DNA from: Helicobacter himalayensis
Lineage (GTDB): Bacteria; Campylobacterota; Campylobacteria; Campylobacterales; Helicobacteraceae
Assembly: GCF_001602095.1 (NCBI RefSeq)
Contig: NZ_CP014991.1
Span: forward strand, 1,054,001-1,118,000
Length of the DNA: 64,000 nt
Reading direction: 5' to 3'
Positions within the stretch are counted from its first letter, which is position 1. Each line of letters opens with the position of its first letter. Positions 36,628 through 46,748 of this stretch are shown piece after piece. A model generated the notes under the pieces. The model ran no database searches. It was not told the DNA's origin and was given only the letters and a program-made list of their open reading frames with translations. The position numbers and the translations under genes are program-made.

Positions 36628-37848
36628 TTAATTAAGCAAAAAGTAGAACCAATCTCCACCTACCCCATAATGATACATTGCTTGTCTCTCTGCTACAAAG
36701 TTAGGCTGCCAAATATAAGTAATATAGATTTGGGCAAAAAATACAACAATAACACTGCTGTAAAGCAAGAAAGTATTATTGCGAAAAACTAAAAAGAGAA
36801 AGAATCCAAGCGGTATATAAAGAAATATAGGAGAAGCCCTATGCATAAAGTGCGTATAACCCAAATTCGCACAAAACATAAAAATTCCATAACCAAGAAT
36901 GATATAGACCCAACTTTTATCAATCTTGTCTCTATAATGCCAGCAAAGAACTACTATTATCACAAACAAAGGCATTTTAGTTACTATACTCGCAAAACTC
37001 GTGTAAAAGTTTTGATAAACATAGTATCCTAACTTTGAAGCAAATATATCACCCATAACATTAGCATACTGAAACAAAAAGGGCATAAGCATAGAAGAAA
37101 GTATAAGAAAACACGATACCCCAATAAGAATAAAACCTACCTTTGTGTGATGACGCAGTAAATAATAAATGATAAAAAAGAAAATTGCGCTTACATGAGA
37201 ACAAAAAGCAAAAACCAAGAAAAAAATCATAGGCAAGCGCCTTTTTTGGCTGAGGGCAAAAAGAATAAATATTGTCGAATACATTTGACGCTGTAAATGT
37301 GCTGCTTGATAATATGAAAACATAAGCAACGCAAGACATACACATAAAGCGGCTTCTTTTTTGCTAAACTTTGGCAACTCATATTTCTCTAACCAAATAT
37401 AGAACAAAGTAGCCATACTCAATGAGCTAAGCATCAAAAAATGAACGCCATCAATATAACCAAAAATAAGAGAAAGAAAAGCATAATATAACGGAACGAT
37501 AAATTCTACTCCCTGATTAAAGGAAAAGATGGCGTCATAATTTTTATACACCATATCAAGATATGTTGAATAATAAATCCCTTGATCGCCCATTCCTAAA
37601 AAAAGTATATCCCCATAAGTTACCGAACCTGATACCATAATAATGAGGGCTAAGGAAATGCGTGCAAATCGTGATGGATAAAAAAAAGAGAGCAAAAAAA
37701 GTGAAGCTAATCCCACAAAAAAGGCTATCGAAGCACTAAAAGGGATAAACAAGCAAGGTATAAATACGCATAATGCTTCAAAAACCATATGTAAATCAAA
37801 ACTTGATGTACGTGTATTATTTGTATGTATAAAACTTTGCAATGACAT
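36628..37848 (-). CDS. EpsG-family membrane protein, putative polysaccharide polymerase
   Basis: The 406-residue protein has about ten membrane helices. The pattern in the first third, ITYGDILFLGMGDQGIYYSTYLDM-like and FSFNQGVEFIVPLYYAFLSLIFG, and the arginine-rich loop AAHLQRQMYSTIFILFALSQKRRL are typical of EpsG/Wzy-like polymerases that join repeat units of polysaccharides. It stands alone among housekeeping genes (argH and ubiE upstream, phosphatase downstream), and its DNA is visibly richer in A+T than its neighbours. That suggests transfer from elsewhere. It starts 3 bases after the ubiE stop. Confidence 0.75.
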   Translation of the reverse strand: MSLQSFIHTNNTRTSSFDLHMVFEALCVFIPCLFIPFSASIAFFVGLASLFLLSFFYPSRFARISLALIIMVSGSVTYGDILFLGMGDQGIYYSTYLDMVYKNYDAIFSFNQGVEFIVPLYYAFLSLIFGYIDGVHFLMLSSLSMATLFYIWLEKYELPKFSKKEAALCVCLALLMFSYYQAAHLQRQMYSTIFILFALSQKRRLPMIFFLVFAFCSHVSAIFFFIIYYLLRHHTKVGFILIGVSCFLILSSMLMPFLFQYANVMGDIFASKLGYYVYQNFYTSFASIVTKMPLFVIIVVLCWHYRDKIDKSWVYIILGYGIFMFCANLGYTHFMHRASPIFLYIPLGFFLFLVFRNNTFLLYSSVIVVFFAQIYITYIWQPNFVAERQAMYHYGVGGDWFYFLLN

Positions 37849-37851
37849 TAT

Positions 37852-38580
37852 TTACCCCTTTATTCCAATAAAAAGTGTGGAGATTCCCGCGCTATATGTT
37901 TTACAAAAGTTTTTTTGCACGCCTCTTTCTTGTGATAATTCCTCAAGTTCGCGCACTGAGATAAAATTCTCAATAGAATTTGGCAAATATTGATACGCCT
38001 TAAAATTTGAAGTAATCACCCCGCCGAGCAAAGGCAGAATCTTGCGCGTGTAATAGCTCGCAATGCACCCTAAAAGCGTGGGTTTTTCACTTTTTAAAAA
38101 TTCTAGCACCACAAGCACGCCACCTTTTTTTAGTACGCGTGCAAATTCGCTCAACGCCTGCTTGTATTCAAGCACATTGCGCAAACCATAGGCGATAGAG
38201 AGAATATCCACACTATTATCCTCAAATGGCAATGTTTTTGCTTCGCCCTGCACAAAATGTGTGTCCTTGTAGCCCTCAAGCTTTGCCTTTGCGACTTCAA
38301 GCATATTTGCTGATGGGTCAAAGCCATAAATTTGCGCGATTTTCACACCTTGCATATTTGCGACATTATACCAATGCTTTATCATATCGCCACTCCCACA
38401 CGCTACATCAAGGATAATAAGCGGGTGATTTATGGAATCTTGCAAAGCGCTAAAAGCCCTTACGCACGCCTCTCTGCGCCAAGAAATATCAATGCCAAGA
38501 CTTAGGGTGTGATTTGCCCTGTCGTATTTTTGCGCGATAGCATCAAACATTCCAATAATCTGTTCTTGCTTATTTTGCAC
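37852..38580 (-). CDS. ubiE: Demethylmenaquinone methyltransferase UbiE/MenG
   Basis: The 242-residue SAM-dependent enzyme performs the last step of menaquinone synthesis. The family start [26 protein letters not shown], motif [30 protein letters not shown] and the characteristic [12 protein letters not shown] are present. GTG 38580 is chosen as the start because GAGGAG lies six bases upstream, although the frame is open further to 38640. The start overlaps the argH stop by 11 bases, so the genes are translationally coupled. The quinone made would serve formate respiration described by the fdh genes. Confidence 0.93.
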   Translation of the reverse strand: MQNKQEQIIGMFDAIAQKYDRANHTLSLGIDISWRREACVRAFSALQDSINHPLIILDVACGSGDMIKHWYNVANMQGVKIAQIYGFDPSANMLEVAKAKLEGYKDTHFVQGEAKTLPFEDNSVDILSIAYGLRNVLEYKQALSEFARVLKKGGVLVVLEFLKSEKPTLLGCIASYYTRKILPLLGGVITSNFKAYQYLPNSIENFISVRELEELSQERGVQKNFCKTYSAGISTLFIGIKG

Positions 38581-40015
38581 GCTTTTCTCCTCTGAGGTTA
38601 AATGTCGCAAGCTTAGTTTGTGCGAGATTTTCTTGCGCATAATTAAGAGAATCTTGTAAGGTTTTGATTTGTGATTCTACCTGCACACTGGCTGTGCCAC
38701 CAAGTGAGTTGCGTGCTTGCATACTGGATTGCAAATCAAGCACTTTTTTTGCCTCTTTAGGAATGCGAGAATCTATGCTTGTTAATTCCTCCTCTCTTAG
38801 TTGGCTTAAATCCTTGCCTTGAGACTGCGCGTAGGCTACGATTCTACCGGTGATATGGTGTGCATCGCGGAAAGGGATATTGCATTTTTTTACTAAAAAA
38901 TCTGCCAAATCAGTCGCGCTCAAATGCCCGCTTTGTGCCATTTTAAGCATATTTTGTGAGTTAAATTGCGTAGTTTTTAAGCACGCGTTTAAAGTCTCAA
39001 GGCAAATTTGTGCAGTTTTAATGCTATCAAAAACTGCCTCTTTATCCTCTTGTGTATCCTTATTGTACGCCAAAGGTAAGCCTTTCATCACTACAAGCAG
39101 ACTTTGCAGATTCCCAAAAGCGCGCCCACTTTTGCCACGTAAAAGTTCGGGCACATCGGGATTTTTCTTTTGCGGCATTATCGAACTTCCAGTTGAAAAA
39201 GAATCACTCAAAGTCACAAAGCCAAACTCCGCACTACTCCACAGCACTAGCTCCTCGCTCACGCGCGAAATATGCATCATCAGCATCGCAATATCATAAA
39301 GTAAATCTAACGCAAAATCCCGCTCGCTCACAGAATCCATCGCATTGAGGCTAGGCGCACTTAGCCCAAGCTCACGCGCGACAAACTCCCTATCATTCCC
39401 ATATGGTGTGCCAGCTAGCGCGCCAGAGCCAAGCGGGGAAGTATCATTGCGCGTAAAAGTAGATTCCAAACGTTTCACATCGCGCAAGAAATTGCAGCAC
39501 CACGCTACAAGATGAAATGCAAGACTCACGGGCTGAGCGTGTTGCAAATGCGTCATTCCGGGCATAAGCGTGTGTGTGTGCTTGCGCGCAATATCAAGCA
39601 AAGTTTGCATAAGCTCCAAAATTTGTGCGCGCAATTGCCCATTTGCCTTAAGGGTGTAGAGCTTGAAATCAAGTGCGACTTGATCATTGCGACTGCGCGC
39701 GGTATGAAGTTTTTTGCCACTTTCGCCGATGAGATTTGTAAGGGCAGATTCTATTGCCATATGAATATCTTCATCACTATTTTTAAGCGCAAAAGTACCT
39801 TCTTTAAAGCGTTGTGTGATTTGCTCTAAACCTTGCAGAATAGAATCTAGCTCATCTTGCTGCAAGATTCCAATCTTATGAAGCATCTTAGCGTGCGCAC
39901 GCGAGCCTTGAATGTCTTCTTCCCACATTTGGCAATCAAAGCCAATAGAGGCGTTGAAATCCTCCAAAAGCTTGCTTGATTCTAACTCAAAGCGTCCGCC
40001 CCAAAGCTTTGCCAT
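38570..40015 (-). CDS. argH: Argininosuccinate lyase
   Basis: The 481-residue enzyme cleaves argininosuccinate to arginine and fumarate. The start [10 protein letters not shown] and the catalytic signature [12 protein letters not shown] near residue 280 are intact, as are [14 protein letters not shown] and the catalytic His in [16 protein letters not shown] 40015 is preferred to ATG 40021 because AGAGGA lies at the right distance from it. The next gene, ubiE, overlaps its end. Confidence 0.96.
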   Translation of the reverse strand: MAKLWGGRFELESSKLLEDFNASIGFDCQMWEEDIQGSRAHAKMLHKIGILQQDELDSILQGLEQITQRFKEGTFALKNSDEDIHMAIESALTNLIGESGKKLHTARSRNDQVALDFKLYTLKANGQLRAQILELMQTLLDIARKHTHTLMPGMTHLQHAQPVSLAFHLVAWCCNFLRDVKRLESTFTRNDTSPLGSGALAGTPYGNDREFVARELGLSAPSLNAMDSVSERDFALDLLYDIAMLMMHISRVSEELVLWSSAEFGFVTLSDSFSTGSSIMPQKKNPDVPELLRGKSGRAFGNLQSLLVVMKGLPLAYNKDTQEDKEAVFDSIKTAQICLETLNACLKTTQFNSQNMLKMAQSGHLSATDLADFLVKKCNIPFRDAHHITGRIVAYAQSQGKDLSQLREEELTSIDSRIPKEAKKVLDLQSSMQARNSLGGTASVQVESQIKTLQDSLNYAQENLAQTKLATFNLRGEKRAK

Positions 40016-40042
40016 ACCCATTCCTCTTTGTTTTACAAAATT

Positions 40043-40492
40043 TTAAAAAGGTTTAAACACCACAAGCACTACAATAATAATGAGCGCAAGGGTTGGAAGT
40101 TCATTAAAAATACGAAAAAATTTGCCACTCTTTTTACAACTACCATTAGCCAAAGAGCGTATAAACGCGCCACACGAAAGATGATAAACTAAAAGCAAAA
40201 GCACAACGCTAAGCTTTGCGTGAAACCACCCACCGCTTTGAAAAATATGTGGAAAATCTGCCAAAACAAGTCCAGTGCCACTTGCAAAAGTCACTATCAC
40301 TGCGGGTAAGCCGATAAAAGTATAAAGCCTTTTTTCTTGAATCTGCACGATTTTGACAAACTCGCTGTTGTGAATATTCTCAATGTGATAGACAAACAGG
40401 CGCGGAATGTAGAAAAGCATCGCCATCCAAGAAATAAGCGCAACCAAATGCAGGGCTTTAATCCCCAAGTAATGTTCGCTAAAAAATTCCAT
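40043..40492 (-). CDS. hemJ: Protoporphyrinogen IX oxidase HemJ
   Basis: The 149-residue inner-membrane protein has four helices. The conserved His near residue 15 is in GIKALHLVALISWMAMLFYIPRLFVYH, and the conserved Lys is in GGWFHAKLSVVLLLLVYHL. These match HemJ (UPF0093), the oxygen-independent type of protoporphyrinogen oxidase used by Helicobacter. With hemE elsewhere in the window it supports heme synthesis. It lies between argH and the YigZ-family gene, all on the minus strand; ATG 40492 follows AAGGAG. Confidence 0.9.
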   Translation of the reverse strand: MEFFSEHYLGIKALHLVALISWMAMLFYIPRLFVYHIENIHNSEFVKIVQIQEKRLYTFIGLPAVIVTFASGTGLVLADFPHIFQSGGWFHAKLSVVLLLLVYHLSCGAFIRSLANGSCKKSGKFFRIFNELPTLALIIIVVLVVFKPF

Positions 40493-40528
40493 CTTTTCTC
40501 CTTAGGCGCAGATTTTTGCAAGCGCGCA

Positions 40529-41140
40529 TTATAGCTTATTTTTGAGCAAATCTAGTGAATTTTGCGCTCCTAGTAGCGAAATTTGCACGCTAGATTCTAA
40601 AAATGCGCTTTTTTGTAGGTTTAGCCCAAGCTTTTTTGCCTCGTATTCTAGCTTTGAGAGTTGGGAATAAGGAATAGTGAGAGAAAGCGTGCCTTGAGGA
40701 ATGAGCGGGCTTAAAAGATTGCGAGTTTTTGCTTCTTGAACGCAATTTTGCAAGGCATTTGTATAAGCGCGCACAAGCCCACCAACGCCAAGCAAAGTCC
40801 CACCAAAATAGCGCACCACAATGCACGCACAATTTAGCAAATTTTCCCCGCGCAAAACATTAAGACAAGGCACGCCAGAGCTTCCCTTTGGTTCGCCATC
40901 ATCGCTAAAAGATTCTGCAATTTGGTTGCAATGATTGAGAATCCTGCTTGCACGCACGAAATGCACTGCCTTTGGGTGCGCGGATTTTAAGGATTGCAAA
41001 AGCGAGTCTTCCTGCGCACTTGGAGTGAGAAAACTTAAGAATCTTGACCCTTTAACTTCATAAATGCCCTGTGCTGTCTCTTGTAGAGTGAAGCCCAAAA
41101 GCCCGCTAGAATCTTGCGTGCGCTTATCGCTTTGGGACAT
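40529..41140 (-). CDS. YigZ/IMPACT-family protein
   Basis: The 203-residue protein has the UPF0029/Impact N-terminal domain: GSRFLSFLTPSAQEDSLL, then AVHFVRASRI, the nearly invariant SDDGEPKGSSGVPCLNVL and CIVVRYFGGTLLGVGGLVRAYTNAL. A smaller ferredoxin-like C-terminal domain follows. The molecular role is not settled; family members bind translation factors or ribosomes. It is followed closely by hemJ and preceded by fabH, 8 bases away. Confidence 0.9.
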   Translation of the reverse strand: MSQSDKRTQDSSGLLGFTLQETAQGIYEVKGSRFLSFLTPSAQEDSLLQSLKSAHPKAVHFVRASRILNHCNQIAESFSDDGEPKGSSGVPCLNVLRGENLLNCACIVVRYFGGTLLGVGGLVRAYTNALQNCVQEAKTRNLLSPLIPQGTLSLTIPYSQLSKLEYEAKKLGLNLQKSAFLESSVQISLLGAQNSLDLLKNKL

Positions 41141-41148
41141 AAATATTT

Positions 41149-42192
41149 TTATGCGCCATTAAAATATACAAGCACAGAACCCCAAGTGAGCCCGCCACCA
41201 AAGGCATCAAGCAAAAGCAAATCACCATTTTTCAAGCGCCCTTGCTTATAGGTTTCATCAATCGCCATTGGAATGGACGCAGCCGAGGTGTTGCCGTATT
41301 TTTGCACGGTGATGATAATTTGCTCCTCTTCAAACTCTAGGCTCGCGCCAACAGCGTTGATAATGCGTAAATTTGCTTGATGTGGGATAAAAAATGAAAT
41401 ATCTTTGGAGCTAAGATTATTGGCTTTTAGAATCCTTTTGACATCATCGCTAAGCGTTTTAACCGCGAGCTTAAAGGTCTCATTACCTTTCATTTGGATA
41501 CATTGCAAGGGATTTGCGTTAGAATCTTGCAAATGAGAATCTTGCGCGTTAGCTTTTGCGTCAGATTCAACGTAGGGGTTAAATGCTTGTGTGCGTGGCG
41601 TAAGTAGGAAATCGCTGTAATTGCCGTTTGCGCCTAAATGCACATCTACAATGGCTTTTTTTGGATTATCAGTCGCGCTTATAACAGCAGCGCCTGCCCC
41701 ATCGCCAAAAAGCACACAGGTGCTTCTATCGTTAAAATCAATCACCGAGCTTAGTTTTTCTGCGCCGATGATAAGCACATTTTTATACGCGCCAGATTCT
41801 ATGAAAGATTTTGCAATGCCAAGTAGGTAGATAAAGCCACTGCACGCGCTACTAATATCAAAGGCAGTTTTGCCCTCAATCCCTAATTTTGCAGAGACTA
41901 AGCACGCGGTGGATGGCATCGTGAGGTAATCCGGGCTTAAGGTCGCTACAATCACAGCATCAATCGCACTAGGCTCGATGTTTGCACGTTTTAGCGCTAT
42001 TTTCCCCGCTTCATAGGCTAAGTCGCTTGTGTATTGCGCAGAATCTGCAAAATAGCGCGTCTGTATCCCCGTGCGCTTGCGTATCCACTCATCGCTTGTA
42101 TCGAGGTGTTTTTCAAATTCCACGTTGCTTACGCAGTTTTTAGGCACATAGGAGGCTATGGATATTAATGACGCAAAGATTTTTTTACTCAT
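41149..42192 (-). CDS. fabH: Beta-ketoacyl-ACP synthase III FabH with a polar insertion
   Basis: The 347-residue enzyme starts fatty-acid synthesis by condensing acetyl-CoA with malonyl-ACP. The active-site cysteine lies in DISSACSGF near 115, the histidine in [10 protein letters not shown] and the asparagine in [14 protein letters not shown]. coli FabH has 317 residues. The excess includes a hydrophilic insert after AFNPYVES that reads [17 protein letters not shown], containing two QDS units encoded by the frequent word CAAGATTCT. It follows plsX, the usual Campylobacterota order. Confidence 0.95.
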   Translation of the reverse strand: MSKKIFASLISIASYVPKNCVSNVEFEKHLDTSDEWIRKRTGIQTRYFADSAQYTSDLAYEAGKIALKRANIEPSAIDAVIVATLSPDYLTMPSTACLVSAKLGIEGKTAFDISSACSGFIYLLGIAKSFIESGAYKNVLIIGAEKLSSVIDFNDRSTCVLFGDGAGAAVISATDNPKKAIVDVHLGANGNYSDFLLTPRTQAFNPYVESDAKANAQDSHLQDSNANPLQCIQMKGNETFKLAVKTLSDDVKRILKANNLSSKDISFFIPHQANLRIINAVGASLEFEEEQIIITVQKYGNTSAASIPMAIDETYKQGRLKNGDLLLLDAFGGGLTWGSVLVYFNGA

Positions 42193-42217
42193 ACCTTACC
42201 TTTTAATTTACCAAGCT

Positions 42218-43225
42218 CTAAGGATTTTTAACCTTTTGCGCGACTCTTTTTGCAAAGACTTCTTCGAGTTTTGAACAAATTTCAGAATCTAGCGCGTTTA
42301 AGGCTTGATATATTGCACATTCAATCGCACGCGCATTTGAGCTACCATGACTTATGATAACGACTTTTTGCACACCCAAAAGTGGCGCGCCACCATATTC
42401 GCTGTGATCGATTTTTTTCTTTAACGCACCAAAGACGCCCTTAAGCAAAAGCGCGCCGATGGTTGCTAAAATACTCTTTTTTACTTCACTTTTGATAATT
42501 GTCGAAATTGCGCTTGCTACACCCTCACTCGCCTTTAGGACAAGATTCCCGCTAAAGCCATCGCACACAATCACATCAGTGCTTCCATTGAAAATATCGC
42601 GCCCTTCGACATTGCCCTTAAAGTATTCTAGCTCTTTAAGTAAGCCAAAAGCTGCTTTTGTGAGTTCATTGCCCTTCGTGTCCTCTTCGCCATTTGAAAG
42701 CAAGCCAACGCGCGGGGCTGGGAAGTTTAGCACGCTTTTTGCGTATTCATAGCCCATCACCGCAAAATCGAGCAAATATTCTGGCTTGCAGTCGGTGTTT
42801 GCACCCGCATCGAGAATTATACTTAGGTTTTGGTTGATTGTAGGCATTGTGGTGCAGATAGCAGGGCGTGAGACGCCTTTAATCCTACCTAGTCGTAAGG
42901 TGGCTAAGCTCATCGTAGCCCCGCTATGTCCGGGTGAAACAAGTGCATCGGCTAGACCATCGCGGACAAGTTCAGTAGCTATATAGATAGAAGAAGTCTC
43001 GCGTTTTGTAGCTTTGGAGGCGCTTTCTTCCATTCTAATGTAATCAAGGCAGTGGATAACCTCCACACGCGTATTTAAATCCTGCGGGATAAGCGGAAGG
43101 ATTTGCTCCTCATCACCCACAATGATAGCTCGAAAATTTCGTGTCCTAAGTGCCGCGACAACTCCCAGCACAATGGGTTGCACGCCATTATCAGCACCCA
43201 TTACATCAATTGCGATTTTTTGCAT
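42218..43225 (-). CDS. plsX: Phosphate acyltransferase PlsX
   Basis: The 335-residue enzyme forms acyl phosphate from acyl-ACP for phospholipid synthesis. It begins [18 protein letters not shown] and contains [30 protein letters not shown], then [18 protein letters not shown], and [16 protein letters not shown], all family signatures. The frame could begin at a GTG at 43231, but ATG 43225 has AAGGGG at a better distance. It lies between rpmF and fabH in a conserved ribosomal-lipid gene set. Confidence 0.95.
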   Translation of the reverse strand: MQKIAIDVMGADNGVQPIVLGVVAALRTRNFRAIIVGDEEQILPLIPQDLNTRVEVIHCLDYIRMEESASKATKRETSSIYIATELVRDGLADALVSPGHSGATMSLATLRLGRIKGVSRPAICTTMPTINQNLSIILDAGANTDCKPEYLLDFAVMGYEYAKSVLNFPAPRVGLLSNGEEDTKGNELTKAAFGLLKELEYFKGNVEGRDIFNGSTDVIVCDGFSGNLVLKASEGVASAISTIIKSEVKKSILATIGALLLKGVFGALKKKIDHSEYGGAPLLGVQKVVIISHGSSNARAIECAIYQALNALDSEICSKLEEVFAKRVAQKVKNP

Positions 43226-43300
43226 TGCCACCCCTTAAAGGTTAAAGTAGATTCTGTGCTTGCAATTGCAAGTAGCTCCGCGCGTTGCGGAAGTGGTGCT

Positions 43301-43453
43301 TTAGCCTTTATATGCACCGCTAAATTTATTGACTCTATGAGGCATTTTCCAGCTTCCATCTTTATCTTTCACAGGTTGTGCGAGAGTGATTTTGTAGTGT
43401 GTTCTGCGCTTTGCTGCGCGTGTTTTGCTTACTCGTCTTTTTGGAACAGCCAT
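43301..43453 (-). CDS. rpmF: Ribosomal protein L32
   Basis: This 50-residue gene reads [20 protein letters not shown], then [20 protein letters not shown] and [10 protein letters not shown]. The N-terminus and the basic composition are the L32 signature. No cysteine zinc motif is present, so this is the zinc-free form. AAGGAG lies before ATG 43453. It begins one base after the end of the DUF177 gene and is followed after about 75 bases by plsX. Confidence 0.96.
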   Translation of the reverse strand: MAVPKRRVSKTRAAKRRTHYKITLAQPVKDKDGSWKMPHRVNKFSGAYKG

Positions 43454-43454
43454 A

Positions 43455-43835
43455 TTATTCTCCTTTTATGTGGTAGTCGGATTTTATAGATTCTATCTCA
43501 CTATGCAAGACAAAATCTACATCAATAAAACCATCGAAAAACTCGATAACATCGAAGCCATCAAGCACACTTTGGTTTTGTGTATCCCAGAGTCCATCTG
43601 AAATATACAAAACCAAAGGCTCATCAAATGTTTTTATAAAGCTTTCGCCACTACGCGCGCAAATAAGTTCCAAATCCCCGCACAAAGCCCCTTCTAACTT
43701 CACAACTTGAGAATCCAGCCTTACAAGCGAGCCACTAAGTTTTAATGCATTTTCTAACTCACCATTTGCCCCACTTTGCAGACATTCAAATTCTTTTGGT
43801 GTGGATTTGGCGAGTTTTTTAAATGCGATTTTCAT
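43455..43835 (-). CDS. DUF177/YceD-family protein
   Basis: The 126-residue protein has the family pattern: [48 protein letters not shown] and a late acidic [25 protein letters not shown]. Members are found next to rpmF in most bacteria and in E. coli affect 23S rRNA processing. The cysteine before ARSGE stands in place of the C-x-R-C of other members. The adjoining rpmF start confirms its identity. Confidence 0.88.
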   Translation of the reverse strand: MKIAFKKLAKSTPKEFECLQSGANGELENALKLSGSLVRLDSQVVKLEGALCGDLELICARSGESFIKTFDEPLVLYISDGLWDTQNQSVLDGFDVIEFFDGFIDVDFVLHSEIESIKSDYHIKGE

Positions 43836-43875
43836 TGCAAAAAATTAACTCTTTATAACCTAAGATTCTATAAAT

Positions 43876-44289
43876 TTAGCAAATTTCGCGAGCTGCAAAG
43901 AAAAACGCAATTTCATTCTTAGCGTTTTCTAAGCTATCGCTCCCATGCACTGCATTTGCGTCAATGCTATCTGCAAAGTCTGCGCGGATAGTGCCTTTGG
44001 CTGCTTCTTTTGGGTTTGTCGCGCCCATAAGCTCACGATTTTTACTCACCGCATTTGTGCCTTCAAGCACCATAACAACCACAGGACCGCTTATCATAAA
44101 TTCTACCAAATCCCCAAAAAATGGGCGTTCTTTGTGGATTGCGTAAAATTCTTGTGCGTCTTTTGTTGTAAGTTGCAATTTTTTTGCTGCTGCGATTCTT
44201 AGTCCATTGCTTTCAAATCTATCAATGATTTTTCCAACAACGCCCTTTTTAACCGCGTCAGGCTTGATAATCGAGAGTGTTTGCTCCAT
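43876..44289 (-). CDS. ndk: Nucleoside diphosphate kinase
   Basis: The 137-residue enzyme balances NTP pools through a phosphohistidine. It begins [21 protein letters not shown]. The active-site histidine lies in [20 protein letters not shown] near residue 116, and [23 protein letters not shown] is conserved. The length is standard. It precedes the DUF177 gene by 40 bases on the same strand. ATG 44289 follows AAGGAG. Confidence 0.97.
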   Translation of the reverse strand: MEQTLSIIKPDAVKKGVVGKIIDRFESNGLRIAAAKKLQLTTKDAQEFYAIHKERPFFGDLVEFMISGPVVVMVLEGTNAVSKNRELMGATNPKEAAKGTIRADFADSIDANAVHGSDSLENAKNEIAFFFAAREIC

Positions 44290-44388
44290 AAATTTCTCCT
44301 TAAAAGGTGTTGCCTAAGTTTTCAAAAAAAATGGCAATTGTAGCTTAAGAATGCTTATGTAACTTTAAAATACTGCAAAATTTTGCAC

Positions 44389-45066
44389 TTATTTTGCATA
44401 AAGCAAGTCAAGCGCGACCTCTTTGACAACTTGACTAGTGAAATTTTGCGCGTTTTGATAAAAGGCAGATTCTCTTTGGAAGCTTTGCGTATGGCTTGTG
44501 TGAAGTAATTCTGCTAAGCACAGCGCAAAAGGCATCGCACTTGCTGGACCTTGCGCGGTAAGTGTGTGAGAATCTAGCACAATGTGAGAATCCACAAAAT
44601 GCGCGCCAAAATCTTGTGTGCTAGATTCTTGCTTGTTAGAATCTTGTATAGATTCTTGCGCGGGCTTTGTTTGTGCTATTTTCTCTTTACAGCTCGGATA
44701 ACAAGTAAAAGCGCCCTGCAATAGCCCAAAACTTTTTAGCGCAATAGGCGCGGCGCAAATAGCTGCAATAAGCACACCTTGGGCTTTAAGCCTATGGGTT
44801 AGCGAGTGCAATTCTTTGCTTGCACGCATATTTTGCATACCTTTATATCCGCCAGCAAGAATAAGCGCGTCAAAATCCTTTGGCGCAAGCGTATCAATCG
44901 CGCATTGTGCTTTGAGCGTGATTTCGTGCGCGCCTCGCACTTCTAAATGTGAATCTAGCGCGCTTAGCGTAACTTTTATCCCACAACGGCGTAAAATATC
45001 CACAATGCTCACTAATTCAATTTCCTCAAATCCCTCTGCCACAGGCACAATGACACTTTTTTGCAT
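44389..45066 (-). CDS. DJ-1/PfpI-family protein with polar insertion
   Basis: The 225-residue protein matches the DJ-1/ThiJ family: SVIVPVAEGFEEIELVSIVDILRR, then DALILAGGYKGMQNMRASKEL and the nucleophile elbow IAAICAAPIALKSFGLL, whose Cys near 103 is the reactive residue. The late TAQGPASAMPFALCLAELL is also typical. About 25 residues are inserted before the strand with AHFVDSHIVLD: KPAQESIQDSNKQESSTQDF, built from AGATTCT-encoded DS and ES units. A role as glyoxalase or chaperone is possible in this family. There is no clear operon partner. Confidence 0.88.
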   Translation of the reverse strand: MQKSVIVPVAEGFEEIELVSIVDILRRCGIKVTLSALDSHLEVRGAHEITLKAQCAIDTLAPKDFDALILAGGYKGMQNMRASKELHSLTHRLKAQGVLIAAICAAPIALKSFGLLQGAFTCYPSCKEKIAQTKPAQESIQDSNKQESSTQDFGAHFVDSHIVLDSHTLTAQGPASAMPFALCLAELLHTSHTQSFQRESAFYQNAQNFTSQVVKEVALDLLYAK

Positions 45067-45106
45067 AGTTTCTCCTTTAAGTTTTTAAATTTGTTAATTC
45101 TATCTT

Positions 45107-46006
45107 TTACAACTCTCTTTTTTCAAGCAAAATTTTTGCCTGCGCAATATCGATAGTGATTTGATTTTTTAGTTCGTGGCGATTTTGAAAATGCCTATTA
45201 TCACGCAGTTTTTGGATAAAAGAGATTTCTAAAATCGGAGGCAGAATAGGGATAAAGGCTTCTAAAATATGCGTCTCAATGCTAAAAGCCCTATCCGTGC
45301 TTAGGCGATTGCCAATAAAACTCACACTTTTTAGATATCTATCAGCAAAAGGCGCAAGTAAAGTGCGCGTTTTAGAATCCTGCAAGTCATCACAAGTGAT
45401 TTTGCTCAAAGTCGCATACACGCCATTTTCTGGCAAAAAGTAACCATTGCATTGTATATTAATTGTTGCGAAAAGCTCTTTTGAGCCGAGATTTTGCCCC
45501 TGCACGCTTGCGCCCAAAATGCTATACGCGCGCCCTAAAAGCGAATTTGCCATTTTAAAATTTCCTGTGGCGATAAATTCTTTTATAAGGCTTGAATGCA
45601 CGCCAATCTCATTGACGCAAAACTCCTCCACAACGATAATTTCTAGCTGTGGCAATAAAAACTCTAGGTCGCTTGCCCCAAATGCGCGATCTTTCCCAAA
45701 GCGGAAGTCATAGCCCACGACAAGTTTTTTAAGGTTTGTAAAACGTTGTATGATAAAGCGCGCAAATTCCGCACCGCTAAAGTTTTTTATCGCACTTAAA
45801 GGAAGGTAAAAAATCGGATATTTCGTATAACGCTCTTTTGTGTGCTTTGGTGTGAGCGCGCAGGATTCTGAAGTCTCAATGCAAAGTAATGCGCCTTGTG
45901 AATCTAGCCTTCCTAAAAGCGTGCTATGGGCTAGGTGCATACCATCAAATTTCCCAATGGCAAGGCTTGTGATATTATGCGCGTTTGGCAAAGATAAAGA
46001 TTTCAT
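45107..46006 (-). CDS. ribF: Bifunctional riboflavin kinase/FAD synthetase
   Basis: The 299-residue enzyme makes FMN and FAD. The adenylyltransferase half begins AIGKFDGMHLAHSTLLGRL and carries VVGYDFRFGKDRAF. The kinase half follows, with NGVYATLSKI and the late IETHILEAF. The kinase PTAN motif appears diverged (ATINIQCNGYFLPENGVY). ATG 46006 has a strong AGGAGG six bases upstream, so the 32-base overlap with tlyA is considered real. The tlyA-ribF order is that of H. pylori. Confidence 0.88.
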   Translation of the reverse strand: MKSLSLPNAHNITSLAIGKFDGMHLAHSTLLGRLDSQGALLCIETSESCALTPKHTKERYTKYPIFYLPLSAIKNFSGAEFARFIIQRFTNLKKLVVGYDFRFGKDRAFGASDLEFLLPQLEIIVVEEFCVNEIGVHSSLIKEFIATGNFKMANSLLGRAYSILGASVQGQNLGSKELFATINIQCNGYFLPENGVYATLSKITCDDLQDSKTRTLLAPFADRYLKSVSFIGNRLSTDRAFSIETHILEAFIPILPPILEISFIQKLRDNRHFQNRHELKNQITIDIAQAKILLEKREL

Positions 46007-46748
46007 TATTTCCCTCCTTTCCGCTTATTTGGCTTTTGTGTATAGATAAAAGATGTGTTTTGGCTAAATGCACGCAAAAATTCTCCAACGCATTTTGTAT
46101 AAGTTTTTCATCTATCACTACGCCTTTTTTATTGCGCTTTGCGAGCTTTCCGACTTCAAATTGTGGTTTAAAAAGCAGCAGCCAATAAGGGCAATCAAAG
46201 CTTAAAAGAGAATCTAGTATGCAAAATAGCGAGATAAAGCTCACATCGCAAGTTAGCAAATCATAATACGCGCTTTTTTGGCTAGGCATTTTAGCGAACT
46301 CCCTCACATCGCAATTTTCATACAGCGTGATTTTTTCGCTCTCTCTCAAGGACTTATGCAACTGATTGCTTCCAACATCTACACAGGTGATGGACTTTGC
46401 GCCCTCTTGCAACAAAACTTGTGCAAATCCTCCTGTGCTTGAGCCAATATCAAGTACACTCGCACCTTTTAAGCTAAGTCCAGCCTGCGTTAAAATCCCT
46501 TCGTCTAAAAATGCACGCAATTTGTATCCTGCCCGCCCCACAAGAGAATCTATAATTTGCAAGTCTTTGGGAAAAATTGCTTGAGGTTTTTCATCTATAT
46601 TTTCAGAATCTGCTTCTATTGTAACCTCGAGTGCGGGCTTTGAAAGGATTTGTCCTTTATAGCGCACCTTTTGTTCAAGCACAGCTTCTTTTGCTTTTTG
46701 TCGGCTGGGGAATAGCCCTAAAGAAAACAGCGCGCTATCTAGTCGCAT
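45975..46748 (-). CDS. tlyA: TlyA-family rRNA 2'-O-methyltransferase with S4 domain
   Basis: The 257-residue protein has an N-terminal S4 RNA-binding domain (RLDSALFSLGLFPSRQKAKEAV) followed by an FtsJ-like methyltransferase. Motif I is SVLDIGSSTGGFAQVLLQEGA near 94, and the catalytic region includes DLLTCDVSFISL and LLFKPQFEVGK. TlyA proteins methylate 16S and 23S rRNA and affect capreomycin sensitivity; in Helicobacter some were described as hemolysins. The start overlaps the lipoprotein stop by one base (TAATG). Confidence 0.93.
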   Translation of the reverse strand: MRLDSALFSLGLFPSRQKAKEAVLEQKVRYKGQILSKPALEVTIEADSENIDEKPQAIFPKDLQIIDSLVGRAGYKLRAFLDEGILTQAGLSLKGASVLDIGSSTGGFAQVLLQEGAKSITCVDVGSNQLHKSLRESEKITLYENCDVREFAKMPSQKSAYYDLLTCDVSFISLFCILDSLLSFDCPYWLLLFKPQFEVGKLAKRNKKGVVIDEKLIQNALENFCVHLAKTHLLSIHKSQISGKEGNNEIFIFAKRA

